A DNA stretch of 64,000 nucleotides. Source: Acanthamoeba castellanii str. Neff (lineage: Eukaryota; Discosea; Longamoebia; Acanthamoebidae). The stretch covers positions 346,177-410,176 of the forward strand of contig NW_004457532.1 of NCBI RefSeq assembly GCF_000313135.1, in the 5' to 3' direction. Both the position numbers and the translations under genes were made by a program. Below, piece after piece: positions 21,490 to 31,213 of this stretch (the first letter of the stretch is position 1; the number at the start of each line of letters is the position of its first letter). The notes under the pieces were generated by a model. That model searched no databases. It was not told the DNA's origin and saw nothing but the letters and a program-made list of their open reading frames with translations.

Positions 21490-21975
21490 ATGAAGTTCGC
21501 TGGTATCATCGCTCTGTTCGCTCTCCTCCTCATCGCTCAGGTCTCGAGCTTCCAGTTCGCCCTCCAGATGAAGGGCTACTGCACTCAGGGATGCCAGCTG
21601 AAGGGCGGCTCGCAGACTGTGACCACCACGATCTCCTCCTCGGACGATGCCGTGAAGTTCTCCGTCGCCTCTGTGATCGGTACCTACGCCACCTTCAACA
21701 TCAGCGACCCCAGCACTGGTTTCAGCAAGGGCGACATGTCATTCGGTACCCACCTCGCCCGCACCCACACCGTCGAGTTCGAGGCCTTCAACCCGGCTAC
21801 CCAAATCCCCGGCGCTGAGGGCATGGTCGTGGTCAACGATGTCTACAACGTCAAGGGCGGCTCGGGTGCCTTCGACGGCGCCACCGGCATGATCTCGGCC
21901 ACCGCCAGCGTCAACACCACCTCGGGCTACTCCGAGACCTTCGTGTACGGCGTCATCTTCCCCAAGGCCCACTAG
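21490..21975 (+). CDS. Small secreted protein, possible dirigent/AOC-like barrel
   Basis: Intronless, 161 residues. A clear signal peptide (FAGIIALFALLLIAQVSS) should be cleaved near residue 20. The mature part is beta-rich with alternating Thr/Val/Ser, two cysteines close together (YCTQGC) that could form a disulfide, and two sequons (FNISD, VNTTSG). The segment GGSGAFDGATGMISATAS resembles the G-x-F-x-G-A-x-G motif of dirigent and allene-oxide-cyclase barrels; this is my inference from motif shape only. Strong use of C-ending codons suggests high expression. The signal sequence begins at the chosen ATG, which supports this start. An AATAAA lies 49 bases after the stop. Confidence 0.7.
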   Translation: MKFAGIIALFALLLIAQVSSFQFALQMKGYCTQGCQLKGGSQTVTTTISSSDDAVKFSVASVIGTYATFNISDPSTGFSKGDMSFGTHLARTHTVEFEAFNPATQIPGAEGMVVVNDVYNVKGGSGAFDGATGMISATASVNTTSGYSETFVYGVIFPKAH

Positions 21976-22023
21976 ATCTCCTCCACTTTGGCCTTGTGCG
22001 GTGGTGAGCGTTCGGTCAGCCAC

Positions 22024-22029
22024 AATAAA
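22024..22029 (+). terminator. AATAAA polyadenylation signal
   Basis: AATAAA about 50 bases after the secreted-protein stop and 56 bases before the 3' end of the convergent F-box gene. Confidence 0.5.
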
Positions 22030-22084
22030 CAAGTTACATTGAGAGAAGAAGGCAGCAGTGATTACACACTCTCTCTTAGGCGGC

Positions 22085-23948
22085 TCAAAGAGGAAGCGTT
22101 GGTAGCGCCAGAGATCGACAGCCGCTGGCTCGCTTCCGTGAGACATACCAAAGCGCATTTCGAAAGATGAGGGGTATGTCGGTCGAGGCCTCGTACCAGC
22201 CCGACTCCTTCTTGCTCTTGGCCACTGGGAAGAGGTTGACATACACTGTCGAGCCCCACCGTACACTCTCGTCGTTGTCGCTTTCGTCATGCGCGGCGGC
22301 TGCGGCGGCGTTCTTCCTGTTCGCCTCTGAGTCCAAAAGCACGACAAAGGGAACGCCGTCTCCTGCGAGATGTGCCCCAAGTCGCTCAAGAGTGTCAGCC
22401 AGGAACGCTTGGAGCAATGCAACTTCTCAGGCACATACCGTAGTGCGCGACCGCAACGGCACCATTCGACAACGGCGACTCGCAGCGATTATCTCGAGCG
22501 ATGGCCACGTTCTTGACCCCGATCATGATCGGGTGATCAGCAATGTGGGTGCCCAAGAACTTGCCCTCCTCCCACTGGTGGTGTGATGATGGTGGGTGGT
22601 GAGCAACAAGCTCGCCCACACTATGAATGGAGCTGAAGCTTGATTAAAGAGGCGCAGCAACGTACGTTCTTTGATCCGGACCCGTAGTCGGAACTGGCCA
22701 TGGGGTAGAGCACCTGCGACCACTTTCCGTGCAGCTCGTTGCAGTCCAGGTAGGAATAGCAGCCCATCACCAGGCCGCCTCCGTCTCGCAGAAAATCGTA
22801 CAGCATATTGCCCATTTTTATCTGACGCACGACCACCACGCGCCCGCGGAGTGAGTAGTTGAGGCGGCGGCACCGAGCAAGGAGTGAGGGAGACGCATCG
22901 CTGTACCGCGTTCTCGGCGCTGGGGGCCGTGGCAAAGAAGAGGAAGATGACACTGTACTGCCGAATCTTCTCCCATTCAAACGGAACATACCGATCCGTT
23001 GGATCCAGCTCGGCGTCCTCACACTTACGCTCCTCTGCAGTTGTGGTCGCCATTGTTAGAAGAGACGAGCAACCTGCAGAGGAGACCCAGGGCAACAAAA
23101 CGGGCGAAAGGCGACCGCGTACGCGTGACCAGTGTCTCAATTTCGGTGCAATCCGGGTGGCAAACGTCCACGATGGGTATGCCCACCTTCTTCAGCTGTC
23201 GATAGAGGTTGAGGTCATACCGGGACCCGTAGGCCTGATGCGCAGAGTGGTGCGCCATGATTAGCACCGAGAAGGACTGCACGCACGCACGCACGCCACA
23301 CACCACACACACACAACACACAAGCACACAAGCACCACCACGGCATCAGTCGAGGGACAGAATTGGTTGAGCAGAGGGAGTACGAACCGCTCGCTGGAGA
23401 AACTCCTGCTTCCAATCGATCGCAAGGCCTTCCCTGAGCGCCTGGTTGACGATGCAGCGCGCGCGGAGCAGCCACGCGTCACCGAACTCAGGCTGCCTCT
23501 TCGTGGCCGTCCCTTCATCGTCGGCGATGTCGGCGATGCTCAATTGTGGCAAGGGGCTTGACGAGGGCGGTGCCATAGAGGCGAGTAGCCCCCGGGCATG
23601 ACCTTCATCTTCTTCGTCACGCGCAAGCGCCATTTCTTCTTCATCATCATCGCCAAAGGCTGCATCGCCGTCAGGTGGTCGCGTTACGGCGAGACGTGGA
23701 GAGGCCAGCAGCTGCTTGAATAATCGGAGCCATAGATGAGGGTTGGCGTGGAGGGCGTTTAGTTCCTTGCACACAGGAGCCAACGAACGGCACAGATCCT
23801 GTGGCGACAGGTGCTCGATAATCATGAGCTGCAGCTCGAACGGCAAATCGAGAAACGATAGAGTAACCGTTGCCGAGTCGTCGTCCATTGCACCTACTCT
23901 GCCTGGGAGGCTGCTATGAGCCCGAGCTCTTTTGATCGATCTTCGCAA
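22085..23948 (-). CDS. F-box protein fused to a GATase1/ThuA-like domain
   Basis: About six exons. The first (23948 to about 23400) encodes an F-box: LDLPFELQLMIIEHLSPQDL followed by CRSLAPVCKELNALHANPHLW, then an acidic low-complexity linker. Later exons (about 23275-23125, 23036-22903, 22822-22668, 22580-22440, 22400-22085) form an alpha/beta fold reminiscent of class I glutamine amidotransferase or ThuA proteins: VLIMAHHSAHQAY; a Phe-rich strand (YSVIFLFFATAPS); the helix-loop LYDFLRDGGGLVMGCYSY; and a C-terminal VYVNLFPV followed by STDIPLIFRNALWYV. F-box proteins recruit targets to SCF ubiquitin ligases, so the C-terminal domain may bind a ligand or substrate. No Cys-His-Glu amidotransferase triad is evident. 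Start at 23948 or at 23888 (the ATG of MDDDSATV). Confidence 0.65.
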
Positions 23949-24463
23949 TCGAACCCACCTGTTCGAAAGAAAATGAAGGGAAAATATTTCACCTTGATTT
24001 CTTTTCGAAACAGAAGAGGCCGTTGGTTTTTTCTGGCTTTGATTTCATGGCCAGAAAAGGGCCAGATCGGCTCTCTACAAATTAAATAAAACACCAGGCG
24101 CTGAGTGGTCGATGCTCGACATTGGCTGACCTGATCGACTGTGATCGCCTGCATTGGCGACCACTCAGCGGGCCGCAGGGCGAATTCTCGCGGGGTTGCG
24201 TTGGAAAGCACTCTCCTGAGGCTGTAGCTCCGAGTTCCAGGCGAGGTGCAGCCGGACACTTTATCGAAAAGCCGTGGGAAACGCCGTTTTGACGGTGACG
24301 GATTGGCACCTCGTGTGATGGATGGGCTTTGGCGAGCAACAAGAAAGCAACAAGAGCGAAACGAGGTGGCCAACAGTCAGCCGCAGACCCTGCACCGTCG
24401 CTGCTAAAGCTCTCCTTCTCTTTCGTCGACTTCAAACCCAACACACACACACACACAAGCAGC
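23949..24463. other. Divergent intergenic region
   Basis: Holds the promoters of the F-box gene (minus) and the DUSP gene (plus). A (CA)n run at 24441-24456 sits just upstream of the DUSP start. In-frame ATGs of the DUSP frame extend back to 24329, but the leading sequence is low in features. No exon is recognised. Confidence 0.4.
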
Positions 24464-25624
24464 ATGCACACCCTCCCTGCGGACGCCATGGACGTGGAGC
24501 AGACTCAGTCTGTTCGCTTCGCTGACGATGTTGAAGTCGCCGGCCAGCATCATCGCGAGTCGCTAGCTGTCGCTGATGCATCTTCATCTTCTACTTCCTC
24601 GAGGATTATGGCACGACGATTCAGCAGCCCCGCTACTTCGACCCCGGTTTCGTCGGCTCCAGCGGCCTTCCCTTCCTCGCCCTCGCGCGGGGAGGAGAGG
24701 GATTACATCCTCAACGCCGTGGCCGAGCGCCTGCGCCCCAACCAGACCTGCTTCATCATTTCGATGGGCTGGTGGAACGCCTGGAAGGCCTACGCGGGCC
24801 TCGACGCCGTGGCGTCCTACACGTCATCTTCGGATCTTCCCTCTTCGCCTCGGCCCGGCCCGATCAACAACCTCGTCCTCTGCCACGACAAGGACTGCCC
24901 GAGCCTCATGGAGCTGTGCGCCCTGCGCGTCCTCGAGATGCAGAAGAGGGGCCAGGTGTCCGTCATCGATGAAAACAGCACCGAAGAAGCCTCGGCCGTG
25001 CCTCCCCCGCAGCTCAACGTGGACGTTCTCGAGTTCCTCGCCAACTTCGACAAGACCCTCATGCGTCGTGCCCTCTGCCGAGCTCGCGAGATGAAGGCCG
25101 GGCTGATCGAAGGCAAGGATTGCGTAGCGGTGCCCGCCCCCGCGTGGAAGGCCCTACACGCCTGGTACGGCGGCGGACCCATCATCCCCCGCCCCGTCAT
25201 CGGCGTGGGCGTGCGCCAGCGCCTGCAAGTAGAGCTCTACCCGGTGACCCTCCTCGTGCTGCCTCTCAACAGCGGCCGCTCATCGGACAGGGAGACCTAC
25301 CGCTTCACCTTCTCGCCTCTCGATCATATCAAGACCGTGCGCCGCGCCATCTGCGGCCGCTTCCTCCACCCGCCTCACAAGGTCGAGCTCTTCTGGCATC
25401 TCTCGTCAGTTGATGCCGAGCACCTCTCCGATCTCGAGCTCACCCTGGGCCAGATGGGCTTGCAGGACGGCAGCCTCGTCTCCCTCCAGCGCGCAATGCA
25501 CGCCGACCCGCTTGGCCTCGCCGCCCCCACCGCTGCCGCCCCTCAGGCCCTCCCCCCTCAGCAACCCCAGCAGCTTCCGCAGAACGACGGTCGCCCGCTC
25601 GCCTCTCTCGCGCAGCCCTTGTAA
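24464..25624 (+). CDS. DUSP-domain protein without a USP catalytic core
   Basis: Intronless protein of 386 residues from ATG 24464 (alternatives 24329 and 24488; the last has the best context). After a Ser/Thr-rich disordered N-terminus, residues about 80-245 form a DUSP domain: MGWWNAWKAYAG, then PGPINNLVL, and the diagnostic end DCVAVPAPAWKALHAWYGG with GPIIPRPVI. A ubiquitin-like region follows (YRFTFSPLDHIKTVRRAIC, LELTLGQMGLQDGSLV), then a Pro/Gln-rich tail. In ubiquitin-specific proteases the DUSP and Ubl domains flank the peptidase and bind partners. Here no Cys box or His box follows, so this is a stand-alone DUSP-Ubl adaptor or a regulator that acts in trans. The assignment of the DUSP fold rests on the GPI-N and WYGGGP-I-R signatures. 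Confidence 0.8.
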   Translation: MHTLPADAMDVEQTQSVRFADDVEVAGQHHRESLAVADASSSSTSSRIMARRFSSPATSTPVSSAPAAFPSSPSRGEERDYILNAVAERLRPNQTCFIISMGWWNAWKAYAGLDAVASYTSSSDLPSSPRPGPINNLVLCHDKDCPSLMELCALRVLEMQKRGQVSVIDENSTEEASAVPPPQLNVDVLEFLANFDKTLMRRALCRAREMKAGLIEGKDCVAVPAPAWKALHAWYGGGPIIPRPVIGVGVRQRLQVELYPVTLLVLPLNSGRSSDRETYRFTFSPLDHIKTVRRAICGRFLHPPHKVELFWHLSSVDAEHLSDLELTLGQMGLQDGSLVSLQRAMHADPLGLAAPTAAAPQALPPQQPQQLPQNDGRPLASLAQPL

Positions 25625-25801
25625 AGAGTTTACTCGGGCGCCCTTCTCCTTCTGTCCTGTATGAGCACCACCTTGCGTGGAAGCGTTTATGATATAAACG
25701 GCTTCCCCCCTTTACGACTTGTGTTGCTTCTTCTTGTCTGGCGAAGATTGTCTTTTTTTCTTTTCTTTTCCTGCTCCACTCAACACTGCGCACGGTGCAA
25801 G

Positions 25802-27499
25802 ATGGAGGGGTCGGCAGCACTAGCGGCGATGAAGGCTCATGTGGACCGTATTAGGCAGGTTATGAACGACATCAACTTCGAACTCACAAAGCCCACACCC
25901 AATTGGTACTATGATTTTATTTTTTAAAAAAAGGGAATATAGATTTTAATCCACATGAATGGCAGGAAGGATTTGTTGGGTCGGTACTCCGTGCTTTCTG
26001 CCCAGTTCCACATCTTGCTGGAGGAGTTCAACCGAAAGGATTCAATCATGTTTCCCAGCTTGGCGATCTACCCCAAGAAGACGATCCCCGAAAACCCAAA
26101 CCACAGTGCGCTCCCCCACCGCGCGACTATGTGTGAAAGTGTGCGAGAGTGCTGATGTGCGGCGCTTGCATGGCCGGCCGTTCAGTACCATTGCTCCTGC
26201 GGTCCAAGACGCTGCCCGAGATCGAGGAGCGTGAGAAGAAGCTCACCCAGGAGTTCCTGGCCACGCAGGAGATCACCACCAAAACAGAGGACCACAAGAC
26301 AGAGCTCGAGGTACTGCTACTCTCCCCTTTCGGTATGGCGTTGTGTGCACTGATTGGTGTGTAACGTTCCATCGACGCAGACGAGAGTGGAAAGCTTCAA
26401 CGCCATGTGTGATATGCTGGAGGATCACTTTGAACAAAGCCGAGCAAAGTACGGCTCTTACTTCTCTCCCGCGTGTAGTGAGGAGGAACTTATGTCTCCG
26501 CGTTAACTATGTCGCGCAACAGCTACTCATTCAAAAAGAAACGGGAAGAGATTCCACTTGAGGACAACAGCCTGCATCTCAACACGATCATCGAAGCCAT
26601 CATGACGGGCAAGGGTATCACCATTCGCAATGACTGATGGAATCACCAGAGTCACGTCGCGTCTGATGAATGGTGCTGCGTGCTTTCAGGGATCGGCGGT
26701 GGTCTGCCGCCAGCAGTGATTTCACCTATTTCGCTGTCTGTGACATCGCCTGGTACGCAATCTCGCCATCCTGCACTGTCTTGCCATCCGCAGTGTCTTA
26801 GGGCTTGTCATGCGTGCTTATAGACTTAGGTGGGGTCATGCGAGGAGCGGGCGGACAGCCGCCACAGAAGCGACTGGCCACGGGTGCCGGCGTGGGAATG
26901 CCACAAGGCGCCCAGCCCATCGGCGGGATGTCCCCAATGGGCGTCCAGAGCGGTGGCGCAGGCGGAGCGCTGGGGCAACAGGGTGTCAAGCCTCCGTTCA
27001 TGAACGTCCCGCCAGGCATGACCAACCAGCAGGTAAAAGGCGCAATGCCACTATTCCCTCATCTATCTGTCGCCTCACAAATACGTGTCGCAGGTTCGAA
27101 GGCAGATGCCACCACAGCGGCCGGGCATGGTGCAGCGACCAATGGGCATGCCCGGGGCTGGTCCAGTTCCACCCCAGCAGCAGATCCCTGGCGTGCCGCA
27201 AGGAGTGCCCACACAAATGTACCAACAACCTCCGCAGATGGCAGGTACACATCACCAAACCCTCTTCTCTCGCCGAGCGCGGTGTGTATGAAGTCGTGAC
27301 GATGCTCACTGGATGGCGCACCGCCACAACAGGCCAGCAGCAGCGACCACCAGGAGTGGTGCAGCAGCCACAACAGCAGTTCGCCGCCCCTGGCGGCGTC
27401 AACATGATGAACCCACAGCAGATGCAGTACTACCAGATGCAGCAGCAGTACCAGCAACAGCAACAGCAACAAAACCAGCACCAACCACCCACAATGTAA
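25802..27499 (+). CDS. MED8: Mediator complex subunit 8 with Gln-rich tail
   Basis: Nuclear Mediator head subunit linking activators to RNA polymerase II. Approximate exons: 25802-25901, 25968-26103, 26183-26308, 26382-26448, about 26521-26615, 26691-26752, 26831-27031, 27094-27242, 27333-27499. The N-terminal 150 residues match MED8: AHVDRIRQVMNDINFEL; DLLGRYSVLSAQFHILLEEF; MFPSLAIYPK; PLLLRSKTLPEIEEREKKLT; and VESFNAMCDMLEDHFEQS. The C-terminal half is Gln/Pro/Gly/Met-rich and ends in a poly-Gln segment, as in plant MED8. Several introns are very short. The stop is at 27497-27499 and the next gene begins only 138 bases later; an AATAAA at 27609-27614 is the likely polyadenylation signal. 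Confidence 0.85.
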
Positions 27500-27608
27500 A
27501 GGAAATGAAGCCAGGCGTCTACTTGTGCGCGCCTGTTGAGCGTCATTTATGTCGGCGGCCTTCTCGAATCTTTGTTGGCGAAGAGAAACGGCCGAATCGT
27601 GACAGAGC

Positions 27609-27614
27609 AATAAA
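27609..27614 (+). terminator. AATAAA, likely MED8 polyadenylation signal
   Basis: AATAAA 110 bases after the MED8 stop and 22 bases before the first ATG of the heat-shock factor. Confidence 0.5.
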
Positions 27615-27636
27615 TTGAAACAAAACGACCCGCCAG

Positions 27637-29443
27637 ATGATGCAGCCACCGAGCCGGACGAGCCCCTCTTCGATGAAGATGGCAGCGCCTCTCGGGATGG
27701 GTGGCATGCCGATTGCTCCTCCCAAAAAGAAGAAATTGCCGCCATTCGTCAGCAAACTGTATGCGATGGTCGAGGATCCTGCCACCAACAACATCATCAG
27801 CTGGGGTGACCTGACATCGCAAGACTCATTCGTTGTGCATCGCGTAGAGGACTTCACGACCGACATCCTCCCGCTCTACTTCAAACACAGCAACTTCTGC
27901 AGCTTCATTCGGCAGGTGAACACGTACGGCTTCACTAAGACCAGCCCCGACACATGGGAATTCCAGAATCCCTTCTTCGCCCAAGGTAAGCACTTCGCTT
28001 TTGCTATTGATTCCTATCTTATTCCCCCCCCCCCCAAATGAGTCTGAAGCATCTTCGTCTCAGGACGGCCAGATCTGCTCGATCGGATTGAGCGACGCAC
28101 CTCGGTCAAGCGCTCGTCCGAGAAGGAGGAGCACGGACAGGAAGACGAGCACCGACTGCTCAAGCTCAGCAAAACGGCGGAGCAAGTGGAGCAGCTGACG
28201 CGCGAGAACAAGAAGCTCGCCGAAGAGCTCACCAAGGTCCAGCAGGAGAGCGTCATGAACGAGCAGCTGGTCAAGCAGTTCCTGCTGGAGCTCAAGGCCT
28301 CGAAGCAGAGGCAGCGCGAGATGCAGGAGCGCGAGGAGAAGCTGCTCGGCGTGCTACGCGACATGGCCAGCGGCGGTGCCAGCGCCGACTCCTCTGCGCT
28401 GGCGCACCTCCAGTCCCACCACGACCAGCAGACCAGCGCCGCGCAGCAACACCTCCCCGGTCGCATCCAAATGCCCCCGAGCGCGCATAGGCACCCCGTC
28501 GACGTGCTCGACCTCCACGCAGACATGGTCACCGCCGAAACCGATTTCGACCTGGAGGCCTACATGCTCAAACTGGGTCTCTCAGCTGCTGGCGGCGGCG
28601 GAGCTGATGGCCAACACCAACAGCACCAGCACCAACACCTGCAGACACAGACGCAGAACTTCAACCCTCCATCGCCCTTCCAGGTGCCTCTGTCGCATTA
28701 CTCCACCCCTCCGTCCACGCCGCCACAGCCTTCGACCTACACCCAAGCGCCGGCGACTCCACCACCGTCTCCCGGCTTCCACTGGAACACCGCCCCTGCC
28801 TCGCCCTCCTACTTTTTCACCGGCGACAACAGCGACCAAACGGTACTCAGACTCACACCAATGACGCCGTGAGCACTCAGTGAGTAACACACATTTTGTT
28901 GCATACACACAGTTCAAGTTTGGCGAGTCGTACCTGTCGAATGCCGTGGGCGAAGTCGGCTGGCCCACCTACTCTTCGCTGGCACAGAACGTCAAGCAGG
29001 AGCCAGGTACCTCCCCACAACTCCTCACTGTGGTGTACACCGCCCGGACACGCTCCGGAGTGACCGCGCTATCCTATTATTTGTTATTTATGAGTTGAGT
29101 AATTGGCTCCGTCTTAGTTCAGTGGCAACCGTACCCTAATGCCACTCACCTCTTGCCCCCCACGTGTGCAGTCGCCCACTCCGACGCCCAGGCCGACGCC
29201 TACGAGAAGGAAACGTGCGAGGAGTTTTTGGAGCGGTATCTGGACGCCACCGCGGCCACCTTCTCTCCGTCACTGCCCCACACCCCGGACAGCAGCATCT
29301 CGAGCATCTCCAGTGCCGCGACGCCCGCCACTTCGCCCTTTGTCGTCGCGTCGCCGTTCGGGCCGCCGCACGACCTCTCCAGCCTCGCCGCCATGGACGA
29401 CCACCTCCGGAGCGCGTGGGAGCGAGCCAGTGAGGGCAGCTGA
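27637..29443 (+). CDS. HSF: Heat-shock transcription factor
   Basis: Nuclear trimeric activator of heat-shock genes. Exon 1 (27637-27985) holds the whole HSF DNA-binding domain: LPPFVSKLYAMVEDPATNN, IISWGDLTSQDSFVVHRVED, LPLYFKHSNFCSFIRQVNTY and GFTKTSPDTWEFQNPFF. The recognition helix residues (F-KHSNF-SFIRQ-N-YGF) are conserved. Exon 2 (about 28061-28840) gives the heptad-repeat trimerisation coiled coil (from LLKLSKTAEQVEQLTREN), then a Gln/His/Pro/Ser/Thr-rich region. Exons 3 and 4 (about 28914-29005, 29172-29443) end in an acidic, aromatic activation-type tail (EFLERYLDATAATFSPSL). Start: 27637 leaves almost no 5' leader after the MED8 polyadenylation signal, so a downstream in-frame ATG (27676 or later) may be used; the DNA-binding domain is complete either way. 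Confidence 0.92.
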
Positions 29444-30004
29444 GGGCCTGGCGCCGGCGAGTTGACTCATCCTGGCGACATCACGGCCAGGTGGCCGGGC
29501 ATTTTGTACATAGTGCTTTTTAACCAATGAGCCAATAAGCAGAGGAGGAAAATGAATGACGATAAGAAATATGGCGGATTTTTCGCAGGTTAACACTGCC
29601 GTGAGCTACACCCGGTAGTGCGCCCGCCAACCGCGCGTGGAGGATGGATCTCATTAAAAACGGGCAAGGTGTTGTTGTTGCGTGCTGCCTGGGCTAGTAC
29701 GAAACCAGGAATAGCTCACGGCTCCGATATGGTGCGCTGGCCTATCTGGAGGCGTGCTCGGTAAAATCTGGCGCTGCCATTGGCGGGCGACCCAACCCAC
29801 ACCACGACTGGGAACGCCCTCTCGCCGCGACGGCAGAGAAGTTGGAGGGGACAACATCCACTGACTTCTCCGATAATGGACATCAAGCTCACGCCCCAAC
29901 CTATAAAAGCCACGCACCCCGGCCTTGTCCAATTCATCAAACAACCACAAACTAATACAACAAGGCACCCCCGCCTCTACCACTACCCACAACTCAACTA
30001 CACA
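29444..30004. other. Intergenic region with TATA promoter
   Basis: Contains the 3' end of the HSF gene and, at its right end, the best core promoter in the window (TATAAAAG at 29902-29909). Upstream of the TATA box is a GC-rich stretch and then a CA-rich leader. No coding exon is recognised although the frame of the next gene stays open back to 29780. Confidence 0.5.
29902..29909 (+). promoter_or_regulatory. TATA box of the small-protein gene
   Basis: TATAAAAG about 95 bases upstream of the ATG at 30005, followed by a CA-rich, ATG-free leader. The spacing suits a start site near 29935. Confidence 0.7.
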
Positions 30005-30304
30005 ATGAGGCTTCCCGCTCTCCGCCGCAGCAACGACTCCTACACCAAGGTCGACGCCTCGCCGGCCGTCGTGGACGACGAACACTCCGAGAAGGCGCTC
30101 AACAAATGGCAGCAGAAGCTCAGCGCCGAGACGCCGGTCGTGGACGATCTGCCCTTCGCCCTGGGCACGAAGGCCCCGTCGGTCCGGTCCCCGCGCGCCC
30201 TCATCGCCGAGCGGGGCATCAAGAAGCACCGCGACAACGCGCAGGTGTCGGCCATGGAGGCCTTCTACGCCACCAACCCCGACGTGTGGGCGCTCAGCCA
30301 CTGA
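30005..30304 (+). CDS. Small charged protein of unknown function
   Basis: Intronless, 99 residues, starting at the first ATG after a clear TATA box and a CA-rich leader (ACAATGAGG context). It opens with basic MRLPALRRS and then mixes charged and small residues. The segments EKALNKWQQKLSAETPVVDD and ALIAERGIKKHRDNAQVS look amphipathic, and the end VSAMEAFYATNPDVWALSH is aromatic. No signal peptide, membrane helix or family motif is recognised. Strong C/G-ending codon bias and the TATA promoter suggest a well expressed gene. An AT-rich 3' region with AATTTATTATAAAAG follows at 30420. Confidence 0.65.
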   Translation: MRLPALRRSNDSYTKVDASPAVVDDEHSEKALNKWQQKLSAETPVVDDLPFALGTKAPSVRSPRALIAERGIKKHRDNAQVSAMEAFYATNPDVWALSH

Positions 30305-30614
30305 GCGTCGCACCGGCAACTCGCGACCCCTCTCCCTTGCACATACATACCTCAACCCCGTCGAAATCCGCGCATCGGTCCCGATATCTGACACCGACGC
30401 GCAGACCGTGAACATAAATGTAATTTATTATAAAAGATTAAAAAAATGTAAAGCAAACCCGACTATCTCAATTTCCAAAACAGTGTGCAAACTAATACGA
30501 AACTCGGGTAGCAATCGTAGGGTTCACTAATCTTGTGCAATCATCTCGCGATCCATCCGCAGCTGATCTCAACCCATCAACTGCCACTCCATAACTACTC
30601 CTACACTCCACATA
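30305..30614. other. Intergenic region, AT-rich centre
   Basis: 3' flank of the small-protein gene (AT-rich at 30410-30455) and 5' flank of the next gene. No exon or RNA gene is recognised. Confidence 0.4.
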
Positions 30615-31070
30615 ATGCGATCCTCTGTGCGAAATGCCGCTGCAGCGAGGTGGGCTTCAGCCCCTGCGCGATTTTCGTCGTCTCTGCGCCTCTACCGCTC
30701 CTCATCTCTCGCATCTGCCCACACTATCTTGCGATCAACATCTTCGCGGACTTATTCGTCATCATCGGTTCCTCCTCGGCCCGGTCACGACCAGGATCTT
30801 CAGCCGCCCCCGGGCGCGAAGGAGGGAGACATTGATTACACCGAGTACCTGGCCAAGATGGACAGACTCGAGAAGCCCAAGGGTGGGCTGCCTCGTGCCA
30901 ACAAGATTGCCGCCCTTCTGACCGGCATCCCGATGCTTCTCATCCTCTACCACATGCTCTTCCCCACTCCCATCGAAAAGAACGAGTGGTTCCAGCTGGA
31001 GAAGGAACACAGAGATCGAATGGTGCGGGCCATGGAGGAGGCCAACGCCAACGCCAACTCCAAGAAGTAG
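30615..31070 (+). CDS. Predicted mitochondrial single-pass membrane protein
   Basis: Intronless, 151 residues. The first 50 residues are Arg/Ser/Ala-rich without acidic residues (MRSSVRNAAAARWASAPARF), a strong mitochondrial presequence, with a likely cleavage region near SSRTYSSSS. The mature part has DIDYTEYLAKMDRLEKPKGG, one hydrophobic helix (KIAALLTGIPMLLILYHMLF, about residues 95-114) and a charged helical tail ending in Asn/Ala/Lys repeats. The layout (presequence, one helix, charged tail) is typical of small inner-membrane respiratory-chain subunits or assembly factors, but I do not recognise the family. Confidence 0.65.
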   Translation: MRSSVRNAAAARWASAPARFSSSLRLYRSSSLASAHTILRSTSSRTYSSSSVPPRPGHDQDLQPPPGAKEGDIDYTEYLAKMDRLEKPKGGLPRANKIAALLTGIPMLLILYHMLFPTPIEKNEWFQLEKEHRDRMVRAMEEANANANSKK

Positions 31071-31213
31071 CGACCTTGCTTCGATCCATCCTTGTTTTCA
31101 CTTGCAAATACAACACCCTGTTTTCCTCTTCTGCGGTGTACTTCTTTTTCACCTTCTCCTTGAACCCTCAGCCACCGTAACAACACCACCTTGAGAGCAG
31201 CTGCAGCTTCAGC

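Noticed and set aside
29580..29650. Possible tRNA-like fold
   Set aside because: No A-box/B-box pair with a complete cloverleaf could be drawn.
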